A DNA stretch of 46,604 nucleotides from Burkholderiales bacterium (GCA_027487815.1 JAIYCW010000062.1:71204-117807), one strand, 5' to 3'; positions 1-9,617 are shown, counted from the stretch's first letter. Numbers and translations are program-made. Notes: a model not told the origin generated them from the sequence alone.

Positions 1-1224
1 CCGAGACAGCAAGGTCGCGCCCTGCCTTGCCATCTCTTCTACTTGCGCTTCGCTATATCCAGCTTCAACCAAGAGTTCCCGCGAATGCTCGCCGAGCGCA
101 GGGGCGGGGCGTAGTTCGCCACTAGCCTGCCCACCAAAACTTACAGGCGCACGGGTCATGGTCATCGATCCCTCGGTGGGATGCTCAATCGATTGAAAGA
201 ACCCCACAGCATTGAGATGCTCGTCTTGCAGCAAGTCTTCAATCGAGTTCATTGGGGTATTCGGAATATCGGCCGCATCAAAAAGTTCGCGCCATTGCGC
301 TGAGCTGCGGGTCAGCATGATCTGCGCTACAAATGAATACACCTCATTGATATTCGCCGCGCGGTTGGTATGCGTGGAAAATCGCGGGTCTTGCAGCAAA
401 GCCTCCTGCCCCACCGCCACGAAGAAGTTGCGCCAATGCTTGTCGTTGTAGATCAACACGCACAGGTAGCCGTCTGCGGTCTGATAGGGGCGGCGATGTT
501 CACTGAGCAGTCGCGCATAACCCGCCTTGCCAATCGCTGGCTCATAGCTGAAGCCGGCCATATGATCGCCCATCACAAACTGGGTCACCGCTTCAAACAT
601 CGGCACCTCGACGGTCTGCCCAAGCCCAGTGCGCTCACGCGCAAAAAGCGCAGCAGAGATCGCATAGACCACATGCAGCCCAGTAACGCGATCAGCAAGC
701 GTCACCGGTGCATAGAGCGGCTGCGGTGCCCCGTGCGCTTGCATAAGCCAGGGAATACCAGCTGCGCCTTGAATCAAATCATCATAGGCCGGACGGCTGG
801 CATACGGCCCCGACTGCCCAAAGCCGCAACAGTTCACATAGATGATGCGCGGATTCACAGCCCGCACGCTCGCATCATCCAGTCCCAGGCGCGCCAGCGC
901 TGCAGGCCGGGTATTGCTCACCAGCACATCGCTGGTTGCAGCAAGCTTGAGTAAGGCCTCACGAGCTTGAGGCTTCTTGAGATCGAGCGCCACACTGCGC
1001 TTGCCGTAGTTGGCATGCATGAAGATATGCCCCATCCCGGCCGATTTCATCGGGCCCACATGGCGCATGGTGTCGCCCTCGGGCGACTCGACCTTGATCA
1101 CATCGGCCCCCATTCCGGCGAGAAGCTGAGTGGCGGTGGGGCCCATCACTACGGCAGTGAGATCCAGCACTCGCACCCCAGTCAATGGGCCGGACGTAGA
1201 TGCTGGATGTGAAGCTTGTGTCAT
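1..1224 (-). CDS. CaiB/BaiF family CoA-transferase (3' end cut by window edge)
   Basis: Type III CoA-transferase, which moves CoA between carboxylic acids in the cytosol; the substrate is not deducible. Reading the minus strand from ATG at 1224 gives an uninterrupted frame to base 1. The N-terminus (GVRVLDLTAVVMGP, then GADVIKVE) is the family's nucleotide-binding opening. A LADRVTGLH segment carries the likely catalytic Asp, and the family's RERTGLGQ-type motif follows as ARERTGLGQTVEVPMFEA. The 408 codons present approach the usual 390-420, so only a few C-terminal residues are probably missing. The start overlaps the aldolase stop as ATGA, with AAGGA about six bases upstream, so translation is probably coupled. 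It is the last visible gene of the apt-mtnA series. Family assignment is firm; the role (perhaps activating the acid formed from the aldolase product) is speculation. Confidence 0.9.
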   Translation of the reverse strand, partial: MTQASHPASTSGPLTGVRVLDLTAVVMGPTATQLLAGMGADVIKVESPEGDTMRHVGPMKSAGMGHIFMHANYGKRSVALDLKKPQAREALLKLAATSDVLVSNTRPAALARLGLDDASVRAVNPRIIYVNCCGFGQSGPYASRPAYDDLIQGAAGIPWLMQAHGAPQPLYAPVTLADRVTGLHVVYAISAALFARERTGLGQTVEVPMFEAVTQFVMGDHMAGFSYEPAIGKAGYARLLSEHRRPYQTADGYLCVLIYNDKHWRNFFVAVGQEALLQDPRFSTHTNRAANINEVYSFVAQIMLTRSSAQWRELFDAADIPNTPMNSIEDLLQDEHLNAVGFFQSIEHPTEGSMTMTRAPVSFGGQASGELRPAPALGEHSRELLVEAGYSEAQVEEMARQGATLLSR

Positions 1225-1952
1225 GGATGATCCTTGTGCGGCATGGCGCCAAACTGGCGTACCACCCGTTGCATTTCAACAATGTCGAGCACTACCGGTT
1301 CGCCAAGCTGCAAAGCCTGAACATACATTCGAGCCAAAGACTCCACATCACCGGCCAAGCTCAGGGCTCGTTGCAATGCGATGCCACCCATAGCATTTGA
1401 GCTGGCAATCACCCCATGATTGGCCAGCAGGCAAGCGCTACGCCCCTCCATAGCCAACAGCATGGACTGCGCTAGCGCCTTGCTCCCAAAGGTGGCGTAT
1501 CGGGCGCAACGAATATCATGCCCACCCGCTACCCCCACCATATAGTGAAAAGCGGGAATCCCCGCCTGCTGCACACGCGGCATGCAAGCCAGCGTAGTCG
1601 CTGCTTCGGAATGAGTATGCACCACAGCGTTGATCGCGGCAGGCGCCGATGTATAGAGCGCTTGATGCATTGGCCACTCGCTCGATGGTTTGGCTGCCTT
1701 AGGGTCGATTGCACTCTCAGCCTGACCCGAACCTTCTAAAGGCATCCAGACGAGATCATCTGGCTCAAGCTGCTCATATGGAATAGCCGTGGGGGTAATG
1801 AGCATGCCAGGCGCAGCACTTCGATTCCAGCGCACCGAGATGTTGCCAGCCTTGCCGTGATTCAGGCCGCTGGCATTCATTTCCAGGCATGCGTGAATGA
1901 TTTGCTCACGAGCCTCCCACTCGGTTGTAAATTCATACAGACAAGGTTTCAT
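1221..1952 (-). CDS. Class II (FucA-like) aldolase, probable 5-methylthioribulose-1-phosphate / 5-deoxyribulose-1-phosphate aldolase
   Basis: Zn-dependent class II aldolase/adducin-fold protein of 243 residues. Motifs match L-fuculose-1-phosphate aldolase closely: GLNHGKAGNISVR near 29-41, GMLITPT at 49-55, PSSEW with the catalytic-type Glu92, Zn ligands His112 and His114 in VVHTH, and His179 in NHG. The start is placed at 1952 because that ATG overlaps the mtnA stop as ATGA and has a GGAG about six bases upstream; an in-frame start at 1979 would overlap mtnA more deeply. Direct coupling to mtnA suggests cleavage of the ribulose-1-phosphate product of MtnA to dihydroxyacetone phosphate and an aldehyde, as known for Ald2 in the DHAP shunt. 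MtnB (dehydratase) shares the fold, but the SSEW context is more FucA-like. The family is certain; the substrate is inferred. Confidence 0.85.
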   Translation of the reverse strand: MKPCLYEFTTEWEAREQIIHACLEMNASGLNHGKAGNISVRWNRSAAPGMLITPTAIPYEQLEPDDLVWMPLEGSGQAESAIDPKAAKPSSEWPMHQALYTSAPAAINAVVHTHSEAATTLACMPRVQQAGIPAFHYMVGVAGGHDIRCARYATFGSKALAQSMLLAMEGRSACLLANHGVIASSNAMGGIALQRALSLAGDVESLARMYVQALQLGEPVVLDIVEMQRVVRQFGAMPHKDHP

Positions 1953-3079
1953 GCGGGCTCCAATGCCAGAACCTGGCAAATTGCCTTGCCGGTAGCGGGG
2001 ATAACACCCCGTTCAGTAATCAAGCCGCTCACCAATGCCGCAGGCGTGATGTCAAAAGCGGGGTTCAACACCGCCGATCCCACGGGCACCACACGAACAC
2101 TAACCATCTGTTGATACAGCGCCGAGCTCTGATCCTCCACTAGCCCCTGCATCTGCTCCACCTCACTGGCCTCCCGGTCTTCAATGTCAACCTGCATACC
2201 CCCTGGGGTATCAGGATCTATCGTGGATAGCGGACACGCCACCCAGAAAGGAATCTGATGAGCCCGGGCTGCAAGCGCTTTGAGATAGGTGCCGATTTTA
2301 TTCACAACATCACCATTGGCAGCAACCCGATCACAGCCCACGATCACCACGTCCACCTGACCCCGCATCATCAATAGGCCACCCGCGTTATCCGCAATCA
2401 CCGTGTGAGGCACGCCAGCCCGAGCCAGCTCCCACGCGGTGAGGCTCGCGCCCTGATTACGCGGCCGTGTTTCATCCACCCACACATGCACTGCAATGCC
2501 CTGCTGATGCGCCTGATACACGGGCGCGAGTGCTGTGCCCCAGGCCACAGTCGCCAACGCTCCAGCATTGCAGTGGGTGAGTATTTGCAAAGGCCGCGCT
2601 TGGTCCTTTGCACGAGCAATCATCTCTTTCCAGGCGCTGAGGCCATGGTTGCCAATCTCCGCATTGCATTGAGCGTCTGCCGCATGTAACTCAAGTGCGC
2701 GAGCCCACGCCACGCGAGCCCAATCAGGATGCGGGGCCTGCGCCACGGCCCGGCGCACCTGATTGACCCCCCAAGCAAGATTCACAGCGGTGGGCCGGGT
2801 CGCAATCAGGCTCGCGCAGATTTCATCGAGCGCTGTTTGCGCAGCCGTGAGGCTTGAATGCCGACCAGAACCAGCCAGCTCACGCAAGCCGAGCGCTACG
2901 CCAAAAGCCGCTGTCACTCCTATCAGCGGCGCACCCCGCACCTGCATGCTGCGGATTGCGTGGGCGGCCTCTTGCCATGTGGAAAGCTCGATCACTTCTT
3001 CACGAAACGGCAAACGTCGCTGATCCCAGGTCAGCACTCGATGGCCTTCGATCCAAAGGGTGTACGGCAGCTTAGCCAT
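1949..3079 (-). CDS. mtnA: S-methyl-5-thioribose-1-phosphate isomerase
   Basis: Isomerises 5-methylthioribose-1-phosphate (and, in some bacteria, 5-deoxyribose-1-phosphate) to the ribulose form in methylthioadenosine salvage. The 376 residues match the usual MtnA length. The RGAPLIGVTAA segment near 49-58, the catalytic Cys170 in THCNAG and Asp250 in GCDRVAANGDVVNK are all present. The ATG at 3079 lies inside the end of the upstream phosphatase gene (8-base overlap), and its TGA overlaps the aldolase ATG. No methylthioribose kinase, MTA phosphorylase or nucleosidase lies in the window, nor do the later genes of the classical methionine salvage cycle (mtnB, C, D). This fits an aldolase-type shunt rather than full recycling. 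Identification is strong. Confidence 0.95.
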   Translation of the reverse strand: MAKLPYTLWIEGHRVLTWDQRRLPFREEVIELSTWQEAAHAIRSMQVRGAPLIGVTAAFGVALGLRELAGSGRHSSLTAAQTALDEICASLIATRPTAVNLAWGVNQVRRAVAQAPHPDWARVAWARALELHAADAQCNAEIGNHGLSAWKEMIARAKDQARPLQILTHCNAGALATVAWGTALAPVYQAHQQGIAVHVWVDETRPRNQGASLTAWELARAGVPHTVIADNAGGLLMMRGQVDVVIVGCDRVAANGDVVNKIGTYLKALAARAHQIPFWVACPLSTIDPDTPGGMQVDIEDREASEVEQMQGLVEDQSSALYQQMVSVRVVPVGSAVLNPAFDITPAALVSGLITERGVIPATGKAICQVLALEPA

Positions 3080-3713
3080 GCCAGCGAAACTCCGGCTTCA
3101 TTTCCGGCTCCTGCTGGCCTGGCCCCCGCACCATGCGCAACGCCAGTCCCTCGCCCATTGCAGGCACCACCCCGGTGAGCGCGGTGATGTTGACCTGATG
3201 CGTCACCCAAAGCCAGACTTCATTCGATCCGAGTGAGCGCATCGCCGCGCGCAGCTCCAGAGTCTGAGCAGACGCTGTGCTTCGATCATCAAAAAACGAA
3301 TTAAGCGGCGGCCACACTTGCACTGACTCGCTATCGGTGAGCATTGCTTTTGCAGTGTCTACACAACGGCACCATTGGCTCGAACGCACTTGAGAAAAGC
3401 GCACGCCACCCCGCCTGATCTGCTCACCCAAAGCGCGAGCGCGCTCAATACCTTGAGCCGATAAATTACGCTGGGTCGCACATTGATCGAGCTGAAAACC
3501 AGGCGGATCGCCAATGCCTGGCACAGTTTGTTCGTGGCGCATCACCAGCACCCAGCCCCCGGTTCGCCACGCCTTAAGCGCCTGCGCCATCGGCAAACTT
3601 GGGAGCTCAGCAGCATGCGCTTGCACACCCCGAGTAAGAAGGCCAATTGCGGCTGCAGCGCCAACCATCCCCAGGAGATCGCGTCGGATCATATGGTGTC
3701 TAGCCCCCGTCAT
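3072..3713 (-). CDS. Histidine phosphatase family protein with Tat-like signal
   Basis: Histidine phosphatase (phosphoglycerate-mutase-like) of 213 residues. The core motif is V-M-R59-H60-E, a variant of the RHG motif, and a second active-site His sits in WVTHQVN. The N-terminus has a twin-arginine-like MIRRDLLGM followed by an Ala/Gly-rich hydrophobic stretch and an AHA-A site, so export to the periplasm is likely. The start at 3713 is chosen because it overlaps the upstream S4 gene as ATGA; the ATG at 3692, just before the twin arginines, is also possible. It overlaps mtnA by 8 bases. Its substrate is unknown, and the predicted location outside the cytoplasm argues against a direct step in methylthioribose metabolism. 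Confidence 0.8.
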   Translation of the reverse strand: MTGARHHMIRRDLLGMVGAAAAIGLLTRGVQAHAAELPSLPMAQALKAWRTGGWVLVMRHEQTVPGIGDPPGFQLDQCATQRNLSAQGIERARALGEQIRRGGVRFSQVRSSQWCRCVDTAKAMLTDSESVQVWPPLNSFFDDRSTASAQTLELRAAMRSLGSNEVWLWVTHQVNITALTGVVPAMGEGLALRMVRGPGQQEPEMKPEFRWHG

Positions 3714-4087
3714 TGCTCCCGCCACTTCTCAAGATCACGTCGATCGCGTTTCGTGGGTCGGCCGACGATCGTGCGAGAGGGTTCCACCCCCATCGCGCGC
3801 GCTGCCGCTCTTGCGACCCGCTCCCGAATCGAGCTTTCGGTTTCCACATAAAGGCCCTGTGCCACGCTGGCAGGGCCACGTTGCTCAGAGAGCGCTGCCA
3901 CAACTACTGTCCGAACAGCATCGCCGACGCGAATCAACACCTCATCACCAATCTTCATCTCCCGAGCAACCTTGACGCGATCTCCGCCCACCAGCACCCG
4001 CCCATTTTCAATTGCGGTCTGCGCGAGGGTGCGGGTTTTGAAGAACCTGGCTGCCCAAAGCCACTTGTCGAGTCGTGTGCCTTCCAT
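3710..4087 (-). CDS. hslR: S4-domain RNA-binding protein, Hsp15-like
   Basis: Small basic RNA-binding protein of 125 residues. An S4 domain at the N-terminus (RLDKWLWAARFFKTRTLAQ, then ENGRVLVGGDRVK) is followed by an Arg/Lys-rich tail, as in heat-shock protein 15. Hsp15 binds 50S subunits that carry stalled nascent chains. The open frame extends upstream to 4213, but that extension would overlap apt, and ATG at 4087 gives the canonical Hsp15 start. It lies 19 bases after apt and overlaps the histidine phosphatase as ATGA. Family assignment is strong; hslR function is by similarity. Confidence 0.88.
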   Translation of the reverse strand: MEGTRLDKWLWAARFFKTRTLAQTAIENGRVLVGGDRVKVAREMKIGDEVLIRVGDAVRTVVVAALSEQRGPASVAQGLYVETESSIRERVARAAARAMGVEPSRTIVGRPTKRDRRDLEKWREQ

Positions 4088-4106
4088 CGGAAGCGCTTGT
4101 TCCTTA

Positions 4107-4646
4107 TTAGTGTCCGGCGAAATCCACCAGGGTATGAAGCACGAGGCCGGCATCGCGAAGCTTTTTCGAGCCGCCAAGCTCGGGCAGATCAACAATCGCC
4201 GCCCCTTCCACAACTACCGCCCCAAGCTTTTCCAGCAAACGCTTGCCCGCCATCATGGTGCCGCCGGTGGCAATCAAATCATCAATCAGCAACACGCGAT
4301 CTCCAGGCTTACACGCATCTGCATGCAGCTCGACAGTCGCGCTGCCGTATTCCAGCTCGTATTGCTCCTCCACAGTGGTGAACGGCAACTTGCCTTTCTT
4401 GCGGATCGGCACAAAACCCAGATTTAATTCATAGGCCACAATCGCGCCGAGAATAAACCCCCGCGCATCAATGCCAGCCACCAGATCGAGATCCTGATCC
4501 ATATACCGATGCACAAACAGGTCGATCAACACACGCAAAGTCTTGGGGTTTTGCAGCAGGGGTGTGATGTCACGAAACATCACCCCGGGCTCGGGCCAGT
4601 TGGGCACGGTGCGAATTTCACGTTTGATGTAGTCAGCGTCGAGCAT
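4107..4646 (-). CDS. apt: Adenine phosphoribosyltransferase
   Basis: Converts adenine and PRPP to AMP. The 179-residue protein starts [21 protein letters not shown] and carries FRDITPLL and the PRPP-binding motif [16 protein letters not shown]. The length is typical. The open frame extends to 4748 with a hydrophobic unrelated extension, so ATG 4646 is preferred because it gives the family's N-terminus. As the first gene of the 4646-to-1 series it would recycle the adenine released when methylthioadenosine or 5'-deoxyadenosine is cleaved, which links it to mtnA four genes on. No strong ribosome-binding site is visible upstream. Confidence 0.93.
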   Translation of the reverse strand: MLDADYIKREIRTVPNWPEPGVMFRDITPLLQNPKTLRVLIDLFVHRYMDQDLDLVAGIDARGFILGAIVAYELNLGFVPIRKKGKLPFTTVEEQYELEYGSATVELHADACKPGDRVLLIDDLIATGGTMMAGKRLLEKLGAVVVEGAAIVDLPELGGSKKLRDAGLVLHTLVDFAGH

Positions 4647-4726
4647 GTCAAGTAGGCCGGAAAGAAGGAACAGAGCAAGGAAACAATAAGGCGAAAAGGT
4701 GAGCCAGCGAACCAAGCCAATCAAGG

Positions 4727-4736
4727 GCCAATTGGC
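4727..4736. promoter_or_regulatory. 10-bp perfect palindrome in the apt/maoC divergent gap
   Basis: GCCAATTGGC is a perfect palindrome in the 156-bp gap between the divergent apt and MaoC genes. It could be an operator half-site pair, but a 10-bp palindrome can arise by chance and no regulator is adjacent. I see no convincing -35/-10 pair for either gene here. Confidence 0.2.
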
Positions 4737-4802
4737 GCTAACCAGCAATATCGACTACTTTAGCGAAATCCCCAACTTAACGATCAATAAGGACAACTTT
4801 TC

Positions 4803-5267
4803 ATGACTGTACCGGTCAAGGAACGCTATTTCGAAGACTACACGGTTGGTGAAACCATGGAGTTTGGCGACTACCTGATCACCCAGGAAGAAGTCATTGA
4901 GTTTGCCCGCAAATATGACCCTCAGCCCTTTCATACTGATCCGGTGGCAGCCCAAAGCTCCAGCTTCGGTGGCCTGGTCGCCAGCGGATGGATGACCGGT
5001 GGTGTGATGATGCGCTTGCTGGTTGATAGCTTCATCTCGCCTGTATCCAGCATGGGTTCGCCTGGCATCGATGAAGTGCGCTGGTTGATGCCGGTGCGGC
5101 CTGGTGATCGCTTAAGCGTGCGGGTGACGGTGCTGGAATCCCGGCGGTCCCAAAGCAAACCGGATCGCGGCGTCATCCAGCTTCTTCAGGAAGCACGCAA
5201 CCAGAATGGTGAGGTGGTCATGTCCTTCAAAGGATTTGGTATGTACTACTGCAGGCCCACGGCCTGA
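4803..5267 (+). CDS. MaoC family (R)-specific enoyl-CoA hydratase-like dehydratase
   Basis: Hot-dog-fold protein of 154 residues. The hydratase-2 motif appears as FARKYDPQPFHTD (residues about 38-50) with the Asp and His of the catalytic pair, followed by FGGLVASGWMTGG, typical of stand-alone MaoC proteins that hydrate enoyl-CoA. The ATG at 4803 follows AAGGA by about eight bases. It is 27 bases upstream of a glutathione transferase gene on the same strand, so the two are probably co-transcribed. The acyl-CoA substrate cannot be told from sequence. Confidence 0.9.
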   Translation: MTVPVKERYFEDYTVGETMEFGDYLITQEEVIEFARKYDPQPFHTDPVAAQSSSFGGLVASGWMTGGVMMRLLVDSFISPVSSMGSPGIDEVRWLMPVRPGDRLSVRVTVLESRRSQSKPDRGVIQLLQEARNQNGEVVMSFKGFGMYYCRPTA

Positions 5268-5294
5268 CTGTTTCGCACGCGCATAGGAACTCAC

Positions 5295-5948
5295 ATGCTC
5301 AAGATTTGGGGTCGGATGTCTTCATCCAATGTTCAAAAGGTAGTGTGGACAGCCGAGGTGCTCGGGCTGCCCTATGAGCGCATTGATGCGGGCTTGAGTT
5401 TTGGCATCACCAAGGATCCCGAGTATCTGGCCAAAAACCCCAATGCCCTGATACCCACCATTGAAGATGAGGGGTTCGTGCTGTGGGAATCCAATGCGAT
5501 TTGCCGCTATCTATGCAACAAAGCAGCCATTAACGGCAGCGCGGCAGCCCAAATGCTGTATCCGGTCGAGCTTAAACATCGCGCCGATGTGGAGCGCTGG
5601 ATGGATTGGTCAAGCACTGCACTGGCCCAAGCCATCACTCCGGTGTTTTTTGGATTGATCCGCACTGCGCCGGAACAACGCGATCAGGCAAGCTTGCTAA
5701 GCTCCTCCCAGAAAACCAGCGCGCTCATGGCGATGCTGGATAAACAACTCGCCACTCGCGATTTTGTTTGCGGCGAACATCTCACCCTCGCTGATGTTGC
5801 CCTGGGCAGCAATCTATACCGCTATATGGTGCTGCCCTTTGCACAGATCGGTTACACCCGGCCCGAGTTGCCCGCCCTGCAAGCCTGGTATGAGCGGTTG
5901 GGGCGGATGCCCGCCTATCAGGCCCATGTAATCATGGACCTGGTATAA
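5295..5948 (+). CDS. Glutathione S-transferase family protein
   Basis: Cytosolic glutathione transferase of 217 residues. The N-terminal thioredoxin-like domain starts LKIWGRMSSSNVQKV, with serines where the catalytic Ser usually sits, then NPNALIPTIED (cis-Pro loop) and ESNAICRYL (glutathione gamma-glutamyl contact, about residues 68-76). The all-helical C-terminal domain contains the LTLADVALG N-capping motif. It follows the MaoC gene by 27 bases and converges with the amidase gene 10 bases downstream. Subclass and substrate are unknown. Confidence 0.92.
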   Translation: MLKIWGRMSSSNVQKVVWTAEVLGLPYERIDAGLSFGITKDPEYLAKNPNALIPTIEDEGFVLWESNAICRYLCNKAAINGSAAAQMLYPVELKHRADVERWMDWSSTALAQAITPVFFGLIRTAPEQRDQASLLSSSQKTSALMAMLDKQLATRDFVCGEHLTLADVALGSNLYRYMVLPFAQIGYTRPELPALQAWYERLGRMPAYQAHVIMDLV

Positions 5949-5950
5949 AA

Positions 5951-5967
5951 AAACGCGCTTAAGCGTT
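5951..5967 (-). terminator. Candidate terminator hairpin at the amidase stop
   Basis: On the minus strand AACGC-TTAAGC-GCGTT is followed by more T residues, giving a 5-bp stem and a U-tract of about seven. The loop holds the TAA stop of the amidase gene. The stem is short, so efficiency is uncertain. On the plus strand there is no T-tract after the hairpin. Confidence 0.4.
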
Positions 5968-7389
5968 GGGCTCAGGCCAAGGCAGCTGCGCCGGGCGCAA
6001 CACCTCAAGCACACGGCTCAGCTGCATCACACCAAGATCATCAAAGCGCTGGCCGATCACTTGCACGCCAATGGGCAAACCATCATTGGTAAAACTCCAC
6101 TGCACTGAGGATGCGGGCTGCTCGCTCATGTTGTAGGGCAAGGTGAAGCCGATGTGCGGAAAAGCATGGCGTGGATCATCGCCGGGTGCGTGCTTGTCAC
6201 CCTCATAAGCAGGAATGGGCGAAGTGGGCGAGATCACAAAATCAAACCGACCAATCGTCTGCACGGCAGCTTCACGCATTGCCATCACCTGCATATAGCC
6301 TTGCATCACGTCATTGCCTGAAAAGCTCGCTGCCCGATGGGTGGCCCACTCAAGGATGAAGGGCAGCAACCGGCTCTTTTGCTCCGCGCTCATCTGATTC
6401 ACATCGCCAAAAGCGCGCGCTTCAAAAAAGCGCGCCATACCTTCGAGCATGGCATCTGTCATGAAGGGGGCACACGGCTCGATCACTGCACCTTCACGCT
6501 CCAATGCCTGGGCTGCAGCCTCACTGGCCGCGCGCACTTGCGGATCAACTGCCATACCCACGCCCGCTTCAAGCATCAGGCCAACCCGCAAGCCCCGCAG
6601 GCCCTTGGCACTGCCAGCGCGCTGCCCGGGCAGCATTTGGTCAAGCAGAGCGGCGTAATTAACCGGTTGATAGGGCAGGCCCATAAAATCGCGCGTATCG
6701 GGGCGCGCCAGTTCCTGCAACAACATCGCGCTATCCAGCACGGTGCGGGTCATGGGCCCGGCCACTCGACCCATAAACGGCGGCCATACCGGGATGCGGC
6801 CCAAACTGGGCTTTAAGGCAAACAACCCGCAATGTGTTGCAGGCAAACGCACTGATCCCCCAATGTCGGTGCCGATATGCAGCGGCCCATAGCCCGCCGC
6901 ACCGGCAGCTCCGGCACCAGACGATGACCCCGAGGTATTGCGCTCAAGATTCCAGGGGTTGCGAGTGCGCCCGTGAAACGAGGACAGCCCGGCCGACAGC
7001 ATCCCGAAATCAGGCATGGTGGTCTTGCCGAGCAACACCGCGCCAGCTTCACGGGATCGTGCAGCGGAAGGCGCATCGGCGCTCTTGGGTGTGAGATCCG
7101 CTGCCGCCGACCCAATGGGCGCGGGGTCACCCGCGGTAAAAATGTTTTCCTTGATCGTGATCGGGACACCATCGATGGGCGATAGCGGAGCGGCGTTGCG
7201 CCACCGGGCTTCGGCACCCTGCGCTTGCTCAAGCGCGCGCTCACGATGCACCAGATACATCGCATTGATCTTGGGCTCCCAGCGCTCAATATGGTCAAGC
7301 ACTGCTTTGGCAACCTCAACGGGGGAAAGCTCAAGCTTGCGATAGGCTGCACTTAATTGTGCGGCATCAAGGTTATGCAACTGCGCCAT
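5959..7389 (-). CDS. Amidase (amidase-signature family)
   Basis: Ser-cisSer-Lys hydrolase of 476 residues that cleaves carboxamides. Catalytic Lys is in PITIKEN (near residue 78). The signature region has NTSGSSSGAGAAGAAGYGP followed by GTDIGGSVRLPA, which contains the nucleophilic Ser. The length is normal for the family. An AGGAG lies about eight bases before the ATG. It follows pobA on the same strand after a 54-base gap, so it is probably in the pobA operon. An aryl-amide substrate whose product feeds PobA is a reasonable guess, not shown by the sequence. Substrate specificity within this family cannot be read from motifs. Confidence 0.9.
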   Translation of the reverse strand: MAQLHNLDAAQLSAAYRKLELSPVEVAKAVLDHIERWEPKINAMYLVHRERALEQAQGAEARWRNAAPLSPIDGVPITIKENIFTAGDPAPIGSAAADLTPKSADAPSAARSREAGAVLLGKTTMPDFGMLSAGLSSFHGRTRNPWNLERNTSGSSSGAGAAGAAGYGPLHIGTDIGGSVRLPATHCGLFALKPSLGRIPVWPPFMGRVAGPMTRTVLDSAMLLQELARPDTRDFMGLPYQPVNYAALLDQMLPGQRAGSAKGLRGLRVGLMLEAGVGMAVDPQVRAASEAAAQALEREGAVIEPCAPFMTDAMLEGMARFFEARAFGDVNQMSAEQKSRLLPFILEWATHRAASFSGNDVMQGYMQVMAMREAAVQTIGRFDFVISPTSPIPAYEGDKHAPGDDPRHAFPHIGFTLPYNMSEQPASSVQWSFTNDGLPIGVQVIGQRFDDLGVMQLSRVLEVLRPAQLPWPEPNA

Positions 7390-7443
7390 GACTCATCTCC
7401 TGGAAATGATTGCTTGTTTATCCCACAGCATAACAACCCGGCA

Positions 7444-8747
<1,304 letters not shown>

Positions 8748-9617
8748 ATGAAGCACTCGCCCTCATATAGCCTTTACGGGGAAACTGTCAGCAAACGCCT
8801 TGCAGATTTCCTGCATTGCGAAGTGGTCTCGAAACGCAGTCGGGAGCATCACTGGGAGATCCGCCCGCATGTGCACCCGCGCTTCGTACAACTGCTTTGG
8901 CTGCGTAAAGGATCTGCCAGGGTGCAGCTCGGTCTTGAATCGGAGCCCTTGTTGATGCCGGGCATTGTTCTGCTTCCCGCGGGTGTTGAACACGCCTTCA
9001 GCTTTTCGCGTGATACCGATGGCATTGTGGTCACCCTCGATCAGGAGCACCTTGCGCAGTGGGAGATCGGCAAAAAATTACTCAGCACCCTTTCACAAGC
9101 GCGGGCCATTTCGCTGGGTTCACGTCATCGTTTGGCAGGGCCTATTGATGCGGTAGTCAGTGGATTGATCCATGAGTTCGAGCGCGCTACCGCTCACCGC
9201 GAAATCATGCTGCGCTCCCAAGTCGAAGCGCTTTGCGTGTTGATGTTGCGCCTGCTAGGCGAAAGCTCCCTGGAGCCCACCGGCCCCATCAATCGCAAGC
9301 AGCGCCACCTCGAACAATTTCGGCGAATGCTCGATGAGCATTATCGCGACCACTGGCCGCTTACTGTCTACGCGGAAAAACTTGGCATCACCAGCACGCA
9401 GCTTAACCGGGTGTGCAAGGAACTTATCGGCCTGCGTGCCATTGACCTGGTGCGCGAACGTCTGCTGCTTGAAGCCGAGCGGGACTTGAGGTTTGGGGGC
9501 ATGGACATCAAGGCCATTGCCCTGCTACTTGGCTTCTCGGACCCGGCCTATTTCTCGCGCTTCTTCAAGCAGCATAGGGGGGTAACGCCGCTTCAGTTCC
9601 GGGACAAAGACTTCTGA
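8748..9617 (+). CDS. AraC family transcriptional regulator, probable pobA activator
   Basis: AraC/XylS-type regulator of 289 residues. The N-terminal cupin-like effector domain contains HHWEIRPHVHPRFVQLLWL (about 35-53) and LLPAGVEHAF. The C-terminal double helix-turn-helix spans about 185-285, with VYAEKLGITSTQLNRVCKE and IALLLGFSDPAYFSRFFKQ, then GVTPLQFR. ATG at 8748 is used; a TTG five codons upstream (8733) has the better-placed GAGG and may be the true start. Its divergent position to pobA and AraC type match the PobC/PobR-type activators that respond to 4-hydroxybenzoate in Pseudomonas and related bacteria. The target is inferred from position. Confidence 0.88.
   Translation: MKHSPSYSLYGETVSKRLADFLHCEVVSKRSREHHWEIRPHVHPRFVQLLWLRKGSARVQLGLESEPLLMPGIVLLPAGVEHAFSFSRDTDGIVVTLDQEHLAQWEIGKKLLSTLSQARAISLGSRHRLAGPIDAVVSGLIHEFERATAHREIMLRSQVEALCVLMLRLLGESSLEPTGPINRKQRHLEQFRRMLDEHYRDHWPLTVYAEKLGITSTQLNRVCKELIGLRAIDLVRERLLLEAERDLRFGGMDIKAIALLLGFSDPAYFSRFFKQHRGVTPLQFRDKDF

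Noticed and set aside
1221-1952. Calling the class II aldolase MtnB (methylthioribulose-1-phosphate dehydratase)
   Set aside because: The fold and Zn ligands are shared, but the SSEW and GLNxGxAGNxSVR context is that of fuculose-phosphate aldolase, and mtnC/mtnD are not nearby. The dehydratase role is not excluded.
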